From Yanghanlia sp047501535 (lineage in GTDB: Bacteria; Pseudomonadota; Gammaproteobacteria; Burkholderiales; Burkholderiaceae_B): a stretch of DNA of 64,000 bases. The position numbers and the translations under genes were made by a program. Under the pieces are notes generated by a model. The model was not told the origin of the DNA, did not search any database, and was given only the letters and a program-made list of their open reading frames with translations. Location: the NCBI RefSeq assembly GCF_047501535.1, contig NZ_JAZDRJ010000002.1, forward strand, positions 62,001-126,000, given 5' to 3'. Shown one piece after another: positions 51,473-60,253 of the stretch. The stretch's first letter is position 1. Each line of letters begins with the position of its first letter.

Positions 51473-52695
51473 TGGATGCGGCTAAAACATTTTGGTATAT
51501 CAGCAAATATTTTGCTCCGAAAACATCAACTTCGCCAGGTGGAAGGGGTTGGTTTTTAGTTAAAGAATCAGCTGATATGGGATATGTTCCGGTAGTGATA
51601 ACATCGGACTCCAATAACCTTGCAGATATACCCGAGCTCAAAAAAAATATAACTATCGAAAAGGTAGAAGGCGTACAAATGATTTGGCTAAAAACCCTTA
51701 AGTATGGGGTGGCCAAATCATATTTGAGAATTCTAAGTTGGTTTCATTTCGAGTGGAACTTGTTGCGCATGGATGTGCGCCAGCTTCCTCAACCGGATAC
51801 CATTGTCGTATCGAGTTTATCTCTCCTGACTATACTTAATGGAATTCGGCTAAAGAGAAAATTTGGCTGTCGGTTGGTGTTTGAAGTGCGAGATATCTGG
51901 CCCTTGACGATTACAGAGGAAGGCGGCGTTTCACGTAGAAACCCGTTCGTCTGGTTCCTTAGCTATGTTGAACGCTTAGGGTACAAGAATAGCGATGCAA
52001 TTATTGGAACGATGCCGAATTTGAAGCAACATATTCGAGAGGTTTCACGTAGTCAAGTGCCTGTACATTGCATTCCGATGGGTGTAGCCCCCGAGCAGGT
52101 GGACACAAGTCAGCCCCTGGAAGAAGAGTATATAGAGCGTTACTTATCCAGCTCGTCGTTAAAGGTCGTACATGCCGGTACCATCGGCATTACCAATGCG
52201 TTAGAAGTTTTTTTTGAAGCTGCTGAGCTGCTAAAGCATAATCCTGCTATTCAATTTATACTGGTCGGAGACGGGGCTTTAAAGCAGCATTACATTGAGA
52301 AATACAAGCATCTTCCCAACCTGGTTTTTGCCCCAAAGGTTAATAAACATCAGGTGCAAACGGCGCTGGGTTACTGCGATATCGTATATTTCTCCGTCTT
52401 TAACTCAAAGGTCTGGCAGTACGGTCAATCATTAAACAAAGTAATCGATTACATGCTATCGGGCAAACCAATAGTAGCTTCCTATTCAGGTTACCCTTCA
52501 ATGATCAATGAGGCGCAATGTGGAACGTTTGTTCCCGCGGGCGAACCTCAAGCGCTCGCCGACGAGCTTATGAGGTTAAGTAAACTATCTGCCGAAGAAC
52601 GTAATGCAATAGGCCAAAACGGGCGCGCATGGCTACTAAAAAATCGCTCCTATACTCAACTCACGAAAGAGTTTTTGAACATCTTGTTTTCATAA
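51472..52695 (+). CDS. WbuB-like GT4 glycosyltransferase
   Basis: 407 residues. ISKYFAPKTSTSPGGRGWFLVKE and LVFEVRDIWPLTITEEGG are typical of the WbuB group, which adds N-acetyl-L-fucosamine-type sugars. The donor loop is GQSLNKVIDYMLSGKPIVASYSGYPS (about 320-345). Its start overlaps the stop of the fusion gene, so the two are translated together. It converges on pglF with a gap of 18 bases. Confidence 0.87.
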   Translation: MDAAKTFWYISKYFAPKTSTSPGGRGWFLVKESADMGYVPVVITSDSNNLADIPELKKNITIEKVEGVQMIWLKTLKYGVAKSYLRILSWFHFEWNLLRMDVRQLPQPDTIVVSSLSLLTILNGIRLKRKFGCRLVFEVRDIWPLTITEEGGVSRRNPFVWFLSYVERLGYKNSDAIIGTMPNLKQHIREVSRSQVPVHCIPMGVAPEQVDTSQPLEEEYIERYLSSSSLKVVHAGTIGITNALEVFFEAAELLKHNPAIQFILVGDGALKQHYIEKYKHLPNLVFAPKVNKHQVQTALGYCDIVYFSVFNSKVWQYGQSLNKVIDYMLSGKPIVASYSGYPSMINEAQCGTFVPAGEPQALADELMRLSKLSAEERNAIGQNGRAWLLKNRSYTQLTKEFLNILFS

Positions 52696-52713
52696 GAAGC
52701 TCTAGAGCCAAGA

Positions 52714-54555
52714 CTACGTCAAGTTCCTTGGTGCATATTCAGGAACCCACCGCTTAAGCTCCTTCCGTACCGTATTGTCATCCTGAATAGGTTGTGTAAG
52801 CCACGCCGTCAGCTCAGTAAAGAAATCATGAGGTACTGAGCGTGAACGAGCAATACGTAGTTTTTCATGAGGAGTCGGAAGCGTTTCTTCTGCATCGGAA
52901 AGCAACTCTTCAAATAACTTCTCACCGGGTCGCAAACCCGTAAATTCAATACGAATTTCGTCTTCGGTAAAACCAGAAAGGCGGATCATATTGCGTGCGA
53001 GATCCACAATCCGCACTGGCTGACCCATGTCCAAGACAAAAATTTCGCCACCTTTCCCCATGGCGGCAGCCTGCAACACCAGCTGCGCCGCTTCGGGTAT
53101 GGACATAAAATAACGGGTAATGTCTGGGTGCGTCACTGTCACAGGCCCGCCCCGGGCGATCTGCGATTGAAATTTCGGAATCACGCTGCCCGTACTGCCC
53201 AACACATTGCCAAACCGCACAATATGAAAGCGCGTATGGGTCGACTCGTGTTGCATGACTTCGCACACCATCTCGGCGACACGCTTGGTTGCCCCCATAA
53301 CATTAGTTGGGTTCACCGCCTTATCGGTAGAGATAAGAACAAAACGTTCTGCACCTAACCGGCACGCAGCCTGCGCAACGGTTAGGGTTCCGGCGATATT
53401 ATTGCGTACCGCCTGCCAGGCATTATCGACTTCCATTAAGGGAACATGCTTGTAAGCTGCCGCATGGAACACGACCTGCGGCGCATAGTCAGCGAAAATC
53501 TGCGCGATACGCTCAGAATCTTTCACGTCGCCTGCAAGGCGCACAAGAGGAATCTCCGGGCGATGCTCTCGGAACCATTGCTCTATCATGTACAGAGCAA
53601 ACTCACTGGATTCAAGCAAAATAATGCACTTTGGCTCGAAGCGCGCCAACTGTCGGCAAAGCTCACTGCCAATCGAGCCACCTGCTCCAGTCACTAAGAC
53701 TTTCTTGCCTTTCAACAACGCCTGAACATTGTCGCTGTCAATATGTACTGACTTGCGGCCCAGCAAATCCTCAATCTTGACTGGCCGCATGACATTTATC
53801 GCCACCCGGCCACTCATGAGCTCGGCCAAACCAGGGATCGTAAAAAGTGATGCACCGGCTTCGGTCGCCAAACGAGTCACCGCCTGCAACGCTTCTGCGG
53901 ATGCTGAAGGCATCGCCAGAATGACGTGGCGTGCACTATGGCGTGCCAATACTGCCGGAAGATCGGAAGTGGCGCCTTCGACCCGGCACCCGCTTAATTC
54001 CAGGCCGCGCTTATGGCGGTCATCATCCACTAAAGCAACCACACGCCACTCATCGCTACGGGCGAGTTCCCTTAGCAACATCGCCCCTGCTGTACCTGCC
54101 CCCACCACGACCACTGGCTTGCGCTGGGTATCAGAAGTCGGGGAGAACTGCGCGTCCTTCCACAGCCTCCATGTTATGCGGCCACCGGCCATCACCATGA
54201 ACAGCAGGATAGGGTAAAGCACCACAACAGACCGAGGTATCAGCAACCAGTTTTTTGCGAAAAACGCCAAAACTAATACCGCGCCGACCGATACCAGCAC
54301 AGCACGAATCAACCGACGCAAATCAGGTAGACTGGCAAAGCTCCACATCCCCCGATAGAGCCCCGCCCATCTACAGGCTACCAACTGCACCACCATGAGG
54401 ATGATGGCTCCGTAGAACAGTTCTTCACGGTAAGAGCTTGGCCATTGCATATTGAAGCGCAGCAAAAAAGCGCCTAACCAAGCGACCACAACCGCACTTA
54501 GGTCGAAGCCAAAAACCATGAACGAACGCAGGTTCCACATACGATAACCGCTCAT
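52714..54555 (-). CDS. pglF: Membrane UDP-sugar 4,6-dehydratase (PglF/WbpM/CapD type)
   Basis: 613 residues. Four N-terminal membrane helices (about 10-125), a first Rossmann motif GAGTAGAMLLREL, then the dehydratase NAD motif VTGAGGSIGSELCRQL near residue 285 and STDKAVNPTNVMGATKR, with Met in place of Tyr as in WbpM. It makes the 4-keto-6-deoxy form of UDP-GlcNAc (or GalNAc). With pglE, pglD and pglC upstream in the same operon it fits di-N-acetylbacillosamine synthesis. WbpM for FucNAc or QuiNAc is the alternative. Confidence 0.88.
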   Translation of the reverse strand: MSGYRMWNLRSFMVFGFDLSAVVVAWLGAFLLRFNMQWPSSYREELFYGAIILMVVQLVACRWAGLYRGMWSFASLPDLRRLIRAVLVSVGAVLVLAFFAKNWLLIPRSVVVLYPILLFMVMAGGRITWRLWKDAQFSPTSDTQRKPVVVVGAGTAGAMLLRELARSDEWRVVALVDDDRHKRGLELSGCRVEGATSDLPAVLARHSARHVILAMPSASAEALQAVTRLATEAGASLFTIPGLAELMSGRVAINVMRPVKIEDLLGRKSVHIDSDNVQALLKGKKVLVTGAGGSIGSELCRQLARFEPKCIILLESSEFALYMIEQWFREHRPEIPLVRLAGDVKDSERIAQIFADYAPQVVFHAAAYKHVPLMEVDNAWQAVRNNIAGTLTVAQAACRLGAERFVLISTDKAVNPTNVMGATKRVAEMVCEVMQHESTHTRFHIVRFGNVLGSTGSVIPKFQSQIARGGPVTVTHPDITRYFMSIPEAAQLVLQAAAMGKGGEIFVLDMGQPVRIVDLARNMIRLSGFTEDEIRIEFTGLRPGEKLFEELLSDAEETLPTPHEKLRIARSRSVPHDFFTELTAWLTQPIQDDNTVRKELKRWVPEYAPRNLT

Positions 54556-55724
54556 ACTGCCTGCGCCATCACTGCCCGCAACACTGTACAGGTGTGGTCA
54601 ATATGAGACTCTTCCAAGCTAGGGTGTACAAGAAACATCAGGCTGGTTTCGCCCAACATACGTGCAATGGGCAACCGTTCTTGGGGGCGCCACCCCGTGT
54701 TGTCAAACGCCTTTTCGAGATAGATTTCTGAACAGGAGCCCGAATATACCGGCACACCCTGGTTCATGATCTCTTGCAATATACGGTCGCGTGTCCACCC
54801 CTGTGCTAATTCATCAGGCTCAACAAAAACGTAGCATTTATACGCCCCGTGGGTGATGTCGCCAGGAACCTTTGGCACCCGCAGCCCAGGTAAGGATCGA
54901 GCGCAATCCCAGATTTTTGCCGCATTGTGTTGGCGTCGAGATTGCCAGTCTTTCATACGGCGTAACTGAATGCGCCCAATCGCTGCTTGTATTTCCGTCA
55001 TGCGCCAGTTCGTGCCAAACGACTCATGCAGCCAGCGATAACCCGGTGGGTGGTCTCGCTCATATACCGCATCCCACGATTTGCCGTGGTCTTTATACGC
55101 CCACATACGCTTCCATAGGTCGGTATCATTAGTGGTGACCATGCCCCCTTCACCGCCGGTCGTCATGATTTTGTCTTGGCAAAAAGACCATGCCCCCACA
55201 TGGCCAATAGAGCCTACCGATTGCCCCTTGTATTGAGCGCCGTGGGCTTGAGCGCAATCCTCTATGACAAACAGGCCATACTCCTGGGCCAACGCCATGA
55301 TTGGATCCATGTCGCATGGCCAGCCGGCCAGATGCACGCAGATTATGGCCTTGGTACGCGGCGATAACACTTGCCTGATCGTATCCGCTGTAATGTTTTG
55401 GGAATCTTTATCCACATCAGCGAATACAGGTACTGCCCCCGCGTTAACGATGGATGAGGCCGACGCCAGAAAAGTGCGTGGCGTAACCACCACTTCATCC
55501 CCTGCGCCAACCCCTAAGCCTTTTAGCGCTAAATCGAGCGCAACCGTGCCATTCGCTAATGCAATAGCGTGTTGGGTGCCGGCCCAAGCGGCAAATTCTC
55601 GCTCGAACTCGCGGCATTCTTGGCCGGTCCAATAATTAACTCGATTGGACAAAAGGACATCACGAGCAGCATCGGCTTCTTCAACGGTAAATGAAGGCCA
55701 GGGGGGGAAAGAGGTATTCAACAC
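54552..55724 (-). CDS. pglE: UDP-4-keto sugar aminotransferase (PglE-like)
   Basis: 390 residues, DegT/DnrJ/EryC1/StrS family. WSFCQDKIMTTGGEGGM has the PLP lysine; VVTPRTFLASASSIVNAGAVPVFADVD and CVHLAGWPCDM are typical. It aminates C4 of the PglF product. Coupled to pglF by ATGA and preceded by pglD at 88 bases. Confidence 0.87.
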   Translation of the reverse strand: MLNTSFPPWPSFTVEEADAARDVLLSNRVNYWTGQECREFEREFAAWAGTQHAIALANGTVALDLALKGLGVGAGDEVVVTPRTFLASASSIVNAGAVPVFADVDKDSQNITADTIRQVLSPRTKAIICVHLAGWPCDMDPIMALAQEYGLFVIEDCAQAHGAQYKGQSVGSIGHVGAWSFCQDKIMTTGGEGGMVTTNDTDLWKRMWAYKDHGKSWDAVYERDHPPGYRWLHESFGTNWRMTEIQAAIGRIQLRRMKDWQSRRQHNAAKIWDCARSLPGLRVPKVPGDITHGAYKCYVFVEPDELAQGWTRDRILQEIMNQGVPVYSGSCSEIYLEKAFDNTGWRPQERLPIARMLGETSLMFLVHPSLEESHIDHTCTVLRAVMAQAV

Positions 55725-55812
55725 GACCTAACTCTGCGCATGAAATGGAAATGTGACTTATTGTAGAGCGTTATCTGCCAAGCGATATGTAGAACCAGGC
55801 TGCAGGCATGAA

Positions 55813-56433
55813 TCACGCCCGTGGTTTTGCAGAGACGCCCAGAACCGTCTGGCCTGCAGCGACATCCTTCACTACGACAGACCCGGCCCCCACGATGACG
55901 TCTGCTCCCAGATGGATGCCCTGCCGAACCACAGCACCGATCCCTACCCAGGTTCTATCACCAACCTCTACGCTTCCCGCCAAACGGGCGCCCGGGCTGA
56001 TATGAACACCCTGCCCTAACATACAGTCGTGGTCCACGCTGCAAGCCGTATTCAAAATTGCGCCAGGGCCGATAACCGCATCGGCGTTCACTATCGCGCC
56101 GGCCATGACCACCGACCCAACCCCCAGGTGCGCCGAGGGTGAAATGATTGCTGCCGGATGAACAATGCTTGCCATCACCGCCCCGCGCTGCTGCAATGCA
56201 TTCAGTTTTTCTAGACGGACATCATTCGAGCCAATGGCCACTACCACGCCGTCGAACAATGATGCATCAGCGAACAATGCATGGGTATCACCTGTAAGGG
56301 CCACACGCCCAACTGTTTGTTCGGATGGCCAGGCGTCATCAAAGAATAAGACCTCTTCCCACCCAGCGGCTATGGCAGACTCAGCAACGACTCTGCCATG
56401 ACCACTCGCCCCCAGGATAGCCAGACGCCTCAT
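55813..56433 (-). CDS. pglD: UDP-4-amino sugar acetyltransferase (PglD-like)
   Basis: 206 residues. The N-terminal Rossmann-like part LAILGASGHGRVVAESAIAAGW is followed by a left-handed beta-helix of hexapeptide repeats with the catalytic histidine in SVDHDCMLGQGVHISPGARLAG. Acetylates the 4-amine to give UDP-di-N-acetylbacillosamine. NeuD-type sialate acetyltransferase has the same fold, but the context favours PglD. Overlaps pglC by ATGA. Confidence 0.87.
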   Translation of the reverse strand: MRRLAILGASGHGRVVAESAIAAGWEEVLFFDDAWPSEQTVGRVALTGDTHALFADASLFDGVVVAIGSNDVRLEKLNALQQRGAVMASIVHPAAIISPSAHLGVGSVVMAGAIVNADAVIGPGAILNTACSVDHDCMLGQGVHISPGARLAGSVEVGDRTWVGIGAVVRQGIHLGADVIVGAGSVVVKDVAAGQTVLGVSAKPRA

Positions 56434-57026
56434 TGCCGTGTCCCCTTAAACTTGGAGACAGTGACCTCTCCGGTAGCGCTGACACCTTCACGCTTCAAAA
56501 CGCGCATTACAGTCATACCCAGTATCTTCATATCGAGCCAAAACGACTGATGCTCCACATACCAAACATCTAAGGCGAATTTTTCTTCCCAACTGATCGC
56601 ATTACGCCCATTGACCTGCGCCCAACCCGTGACCCCTGGCCTGACCTCGTGGCGACGAGCCTGTTCGGCAGTGTAAAGGGGCAGATACTCCATGAGCAGA
56701 GGCCTGGGCCCGACCAAACTCATATCCCCCTTCAGCACGTTCCATAACTCTGGCAGCTCATCCAGGCTCGTGGAGCGCAGAAATTGACCAAACCGAGTGA
56801 GACGCTCGGCATCGGGAAGCAGCGCACCATCGGGCCCACGCGCATCGGTCATCGTACGCAGTTTCACCATTTTGAAAGGCTTACCATGGAGGCCAGGCCT
56901 GACTTGATGAAAAAAGACGGGCCTGCCTAACTTAGTGCGCACCAAGAGCATAAGAAACAGCAGGGGAACCGCCAACAGCATCAAACCTAGCGATGCGACC
57001 GCCAAATCAAATAGACGTTTCAACAT
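56430..57026 (-). CDS. pglC: Undecaprenyl-phosphate sugar-1-phosphate transferase (PglC-like)
   Basis: 198 residues, the minimal monotopic transferase. One re-entrant hydrophobic helix (about 3-28, LFDLAVASLGLMLLAVPLLFLMLL) is followed by FFHQVRPGLHGKPFKMVKLRTM. The catalytic Asp-Glu pair is in STSLDELPELWNVLKGDMSLVGPRPL. It starts the lipid-linked oligosaccharide by moving the bacillosamine phosphate to the carrier lipid. Confidence 0.92.
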   Translation of the reverse strand: MLKRLFDLAVASLGLMLLAVPLLFLMLLVRTKLGRPVFFHQVRPGLHGKPFKMVKLRTMTDARGPDGALLPDAERLTRFGQFLRSTSLDELPELWNVLKGDMSLVGPRPLLMEYLPLYTAEQARRHEVRPGVTGWAQVNGRNAISWEEKFALDVWYVEHQSFWLDMKILGMTVMRVLKREGVSATGEVTVSKFKGTRQ

Positions 57027-57097
57027 ACTTTGATGATGCGAAAATTAAGCGCATCTACCCTCTTACAGAGCGTGCGAAACCATACGGTGCCCATTAT

Positions 57098-58186
57098 TTA
57101 TTGGGCCGCACTAATAGCAGACACAATTTTTTCGATACTTTCCGCCGTAAGATAAGGGTGCATGGGCAGGCTTATCACTCTGGTGGCGACATCATCTCCG
57201 ACTGGGACGGATACACCATCATCTGCCACCGCTGGCTGCTTGTTTAATGGTATGGGGTAATGCACCGCAGTAGGAATTCCTGCCGCCTTCAGGTTTTCTT
57301 GTACCTTAGAACGATCGTCTACCTGAATGGTGTACTGAGCATAAACACTCACATTATGTGCTTCGATATAGGGTGTGGTCGTGACGCCTGCCTGCTTAAA
57401 CAGCTGTTCATAGCTGTTCGCCACCTTTTGTCTTAGCTCAATTTCTTCAGGAAAAATCTCCAACTTTGGCAGCAGAATAGCTGCCTGCAAGGTATCTAGA
57501 CGGCTATTTACGCCAACTCTGATGTGGTGGTAACGCCTATCTTGCCCATGGCGGGCAATCTGGCGCAACACCACAGCCAACTCATCGTCATTAGTGAAGA
57601 TGGCCCCTCCGTCACCGTAGCAGCCCAATGGCTTGCTGGGGAAGAAGCTCGTACAGGATACTGTGCTCAAGTTCCCTGATTTGCGCCCCTTATAGGTAGC
57701 GCCCAAACTTTGCGCGGCGTCTTCAATAACGGGGATCCCGTGTTTTTCGGCTATGGCATTGATGGCATCAAAATCCGCGCACTGCCCATACAGCGATACC
57801 GGTACGATCGCCTTGGTTCGAGGCGTAATCGCCGCTTCCAGTTTTGCTGGGTCCAGGTTGTAGGTGCGCGGGTCAATGTCCACGTATACCGGCTTAGCTC
57901 CCAGAACAGCAACGGTTTCTGCCGTGGCGATGTACGTAAACCCTGGCGTAATCACTTCATCACCTGGCCCTATTCCGAATGCCATTTGAGCTATCTGAAG
58001 GGCATCCGTGCCGTTGGCACAGGTAATGCAGTGTTTCGCGCCCACGAAAGCCGCCAGCTTTTCCTCGAGCTCGGCGACTTCTGGGCCCAGGATGTACTGG
58101 CCATGAGCAAGCACCCGTTGGATACCTGCATCGATTTTGTCTTTTATACGCGCCTGCTGCGCTTTTAAATCAATGAACTCAATCAT
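57098..58186 (-). CDS. wbpE: UDP-3-keto-GlcNAcA aminotransferase (WbpE/WlbC)
   Basis: 362 residues. MIEFIDLKAQQARIKDKIDAGIQ is the hallmark start; FFPSKPLGCYGDGG contains the PLP lysine. It places an amino group at C3 of the UDP-3-keto uronic acid. Overlaps wbpD by 8 bases. In Bordetella the same three genes (wlbA, B, C) make the diacetamido uronic acid of LPS. Confidence 0.93.
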   Translation of the reverse strand: MIEFIDLKAQQARIKDKIDAGIQRVLAHGQYILGPEVAELEEKLAAFVGAKHCITCANGTDALQIAQMAFGIGPGDEVITPGFTYIATAETVAVLGAKPVYVDIDPRTYNLDPAKLEAAITPRTKAIVPVSLYGQCADFDAINAIAEKHGIPVIEDAAQSLGATYKGRKSGNLSTVSCTSFFPSKPLGCYGDGGAIFTNDDELAVVLRQIARHGQDRRYHHIRVGVNSRLDTLQAAILLPKLEIFPEEIELRQKVANSYEQLFKQAGVTTTPYIEAHNVSVYAQYTIQVDDRSKVQENLKAAGIPTAVHYPIPLNKQPAVADDGVSVPVGDDVATRVISLPMHPYLTAESIEKIVSAISAAQ

Positions 58187-58769
58187 GCCGGGTTTCGACC
58201 TTTGTTAATTTCTTTCCGTCTAGCTGGTATGTTGCGCCGGTATGCTGACACACCGCACTTCCTTGCCCTTCCAGGGGTAAGTCGAGCTGTTCACCAAACT
58301 CGCTCATCCACCCGATCTGCCTGGCCGGCACGCCGACCATCAGGGCATAGGCTGGCACGTCCTTATTGATGACTGCCCCTGCGCCTACAAAAGCAAATTC
58401 GCCAATGGTTACCCCACAGACAATGGTGCAGTTGGCGCCAAGCGTAGCCCCCTTCTTGACTAGCGTGTCGCGATACTCGCTTTTGCGCTCTACTAAGGAA
58501 CGCGGGTTGTACACATTGGTGAACACCATGCTCGGCCCGCAAAACACCCCATCTTCCAACGTTACGTTGTCGTAAACCGACACGTTATTTTGGATCTTGC
58601 AGTTGTCTCCGATCACGACTTTGTTACCGACAAAGACGTTTTGCCCCATGGACACGCCGCGACCAATGACTGCGCCTGCGCATATATGCACAAAATGCCA
58701 AATGCGTGAGCCTTCGCCGATTTGAGCGCCTTCGTCTACGATGGCACTTGGGTGCTGGTAATAGTTCAT
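58179..58769 (-). CDS. wbpD: UDP-3-amino-GlcNAcA N-acetyltransferase (WbpD/WlbB)
   Basis: 196 residues, hexapeptide-repeat fold. HPSAIVDEGAQIGEGSRIWHFVHICAGAVIG, then NVSVYDNVTLEDGVFCGPSMVFTNVYNPR are diagnostic. It acetylates the 3-amine to give UDP-GlcNAc3NAcA. Overlaps the wbpB gene by ATGA. Confidence 0.94.
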   Translation of the reverse strand: MNYYQHPSAIVDEGAQIGEGSRIWHFVHICAGAVIGRGVSMGQNVFVGNKVVIGDNCKIQNNVSVYDNVTLEDGVFCGPSMVFTNVYNPRSLVERKSEYRDTLVKKGATLGANCTIVCGVTIGEFAFVGAGAVINKDVPAYALMVGVPARQIGWMSEFGEQLDLPLEGQGSAVCQHTGATYQLDGKKLTKVETRHD

Positions 58770-59710
58770 TTGTTCAAGAACGGATGGTAGTCGCCGGTAA
58801 GCGGAGCGATATCTGCAGTACGTATCGCTGCCACTGTCGTGATGGCAGTGCGATTATCTTCCAACCCAAAACCTCGGCCGGCAAGAATTTCTTCGTAGCT
58901 GCGCGTATGCAGGTCGGTAAACCCACCTGAAAATTCGATTTCCTCGCCGTCTACCGTAATGGAGCGGAAGGTACGCTGCCCTGCCTCGCGCTGCGCTTGT
59001 GGCACATCTTCTACATCAATGGACAAGAACCAGCGGACACGAGCGTTTTCGTATTCCAGGTAACCTGCTGCTTTCGTATCAGAGGCATGATGCACGACGT
59101 TGCCTTGCAGTTCACCAAAAATGAAGTGCAGCATATCGAAAAAGTGCACCCCGATGTTGGTGGCAATCCCCCCGGATTTATTGACGTTCCCCTTCCAGGA
59201 CTGCAAATACCAGTTGCCGCGTGATGTGATGTAAGTCAGATCCACATCGTGTTTCGTGCTGCTCTTCTGACTCTGCACTTTCTCCCGCAACGCCACGATA
59301 GACGGGTGAACCCGCAACTGCAGAATGGTGTTGACCTTGCGGCCCGTGTCTTTCTCGATGTCCAGCAGGCCATCGATATTCCATGGGTTCAACACCAACG
59401 GCTTCTCACAGATTGCGTCGGCCCCCGCTCTTAGGGCAAAACGCATGTGAGAGTCATGCAGGTAGTTAGGGGAACAGATCGATACGTAATCTATTTTTTT
59501 ATCGCTGTTGCCACGGCTCAACTTGTCGATATGGCGGTCGAACCGCTCGAACTCAGTGAAAAAACTGGCCTCTGGAAAATGGCTGTCAATGATTCCCACA
59601 GAGTCGTTCGGGTCGAGCGCCGCAACAAGTTGATTGCCGGTGGCCTTGATGGCCTGCATGTGCCGGGGTGCGATATATCCGGCCGCGCCTATAAGAGCGA
59701 AATTTTTCAT
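58766..59710 (-). CDS. wbpB: UDP-GlcNAcA 3-dehydrogenase (WbpB/WlbA)
   Basis: 314 residues from ATG 59710; the frame is open to 59764 but the conserved MKNFALIGAAGYIAPRH begins here. Gfo/Idh/MocA fold, with CEKPLVLNPW and NIGVHFFDMLHFIFG. It oxidises C3 of UDP-GlcNAcA. First gene of the minus-strand operon. The UDP-GlcNAc 6-dehydrogenase (WbpA) needed before it is not in the window. Confidence 0.94.
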   Translation of the reverse strand: MKNFALIGAAGYIAPRHMQAIKATGNQLVAALDPNDSVGIIDSHFPEASFFTEFERFDRHIDKLSRGNSDKKIDYVSICSPNYLHDSHMRFALRAGADAICEKPLVLNPWNIDGLLDIEKDTGRKVNTILQLRVHPSIVALREKVQSQKSSTKHDVDLTYITSRGNWYLQSWKGNVNKSGGIATNIGVHFFDMLHFIFGELQGNVVHHASDTKAAGYLEYENARVRWFLSIDVEDVPQAQREAGQRTFRSITVDGEEIEFSGGFTDLHTRSYEEILAGRGFGLEDNRTAITTVAAIRTADIAPLTGDYHPFLNK

Positions 59711-59906
59711 GGCTTCAGTTATATAAGATTGATACTTGATGTATTTGGTTGGGCAAACCTCCACAGATCAGCAGAGCTGATGCTCTCCTCCACGGATGGT
59801 ATCGACTGCTATGAATTCGGTTATAGTCACGCATTCAAATATTGAACGCCCGACTCGCCCTCCCGGCCCAACACCATCTGGCCCAACAGTGGAAGTATAT
59901 CCCTAT

Positions 59907-59918
59907 GTGTCACAACAC
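59907..59918 (+). promoter_or_regulatory. Conserved 12-mer before the second EPS regulator
   Basis: GTGTCACAACAC lies 14 bases before the ATG 59933. GTGTCACAGCAC lies 17 bases before ATG 33951 of the paralogous gene, directly before the ops site. Unlike there, no ops follows here. Possibly a shared leader or regulator site. Confidence 0.4.
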
Positions 59919-59932
59919 TAGAGCTACCAACA

Positions 59933-60253
59933 ATGACCACCGAGCTTGAACTGGATATCCTGCGCCATGCTCCTGAAGCCCATAGCCAAATTTGCCTGGC
60001 CAAGCGACTGGGGTTCAGCGTTGGAAAAACGCACTATATGCTCAACGCACTGATCGACAAAGGGCTGGTCAAGGCTGTGCGCTTTCGGAAAAGCGATAAC
60101 AAAACCGCTTACCGCTACGTTCTAACCGCTGAAGGCATCAAACTGCGCATTCACCTTACTGAGCAATTTATCCTGCGTAAAAAACAGGAATATGAAGTCT
60201 TGAAAAAAGAACTACAGACATTGAGCAAAGCGCAAGGACAACACGATAAATGA
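59933..60253 (+). CDS. EPS-associated MarR-family regulator, copy 2
   Basis: 106 residues. The winged helix SQICLAKRLGFSVGKTHYMLNALIDKGLVKAVRF matches the paralog at 33951-34325 in layout, including GKTxYxxxAL and RFRKSDNKTAYRYVLTAEGI. The tail (RKKQEYEVLKKELQTLSK) is predicted coiled coil. It heads the ugd-wzx operon and overlaps ugd by ATGA. Confidence 0.85.
   Translation: MTTELELDILRHAPEAHSQICLAKRLGFSVGKTHYMLNALIDKGLVKAVRFRKSDNKTAYRYVLTAEGIKLRIHLTEQFILRKKQEYEVLKKELQTLSKAQGQHDK

Noticed and set aside
59917..59930. Possible second ops site on the minus strand (core GGTAGC)
   Set aside because: Only six core bases match; the flanks read GTT and TCT instead of GGC and GTG.
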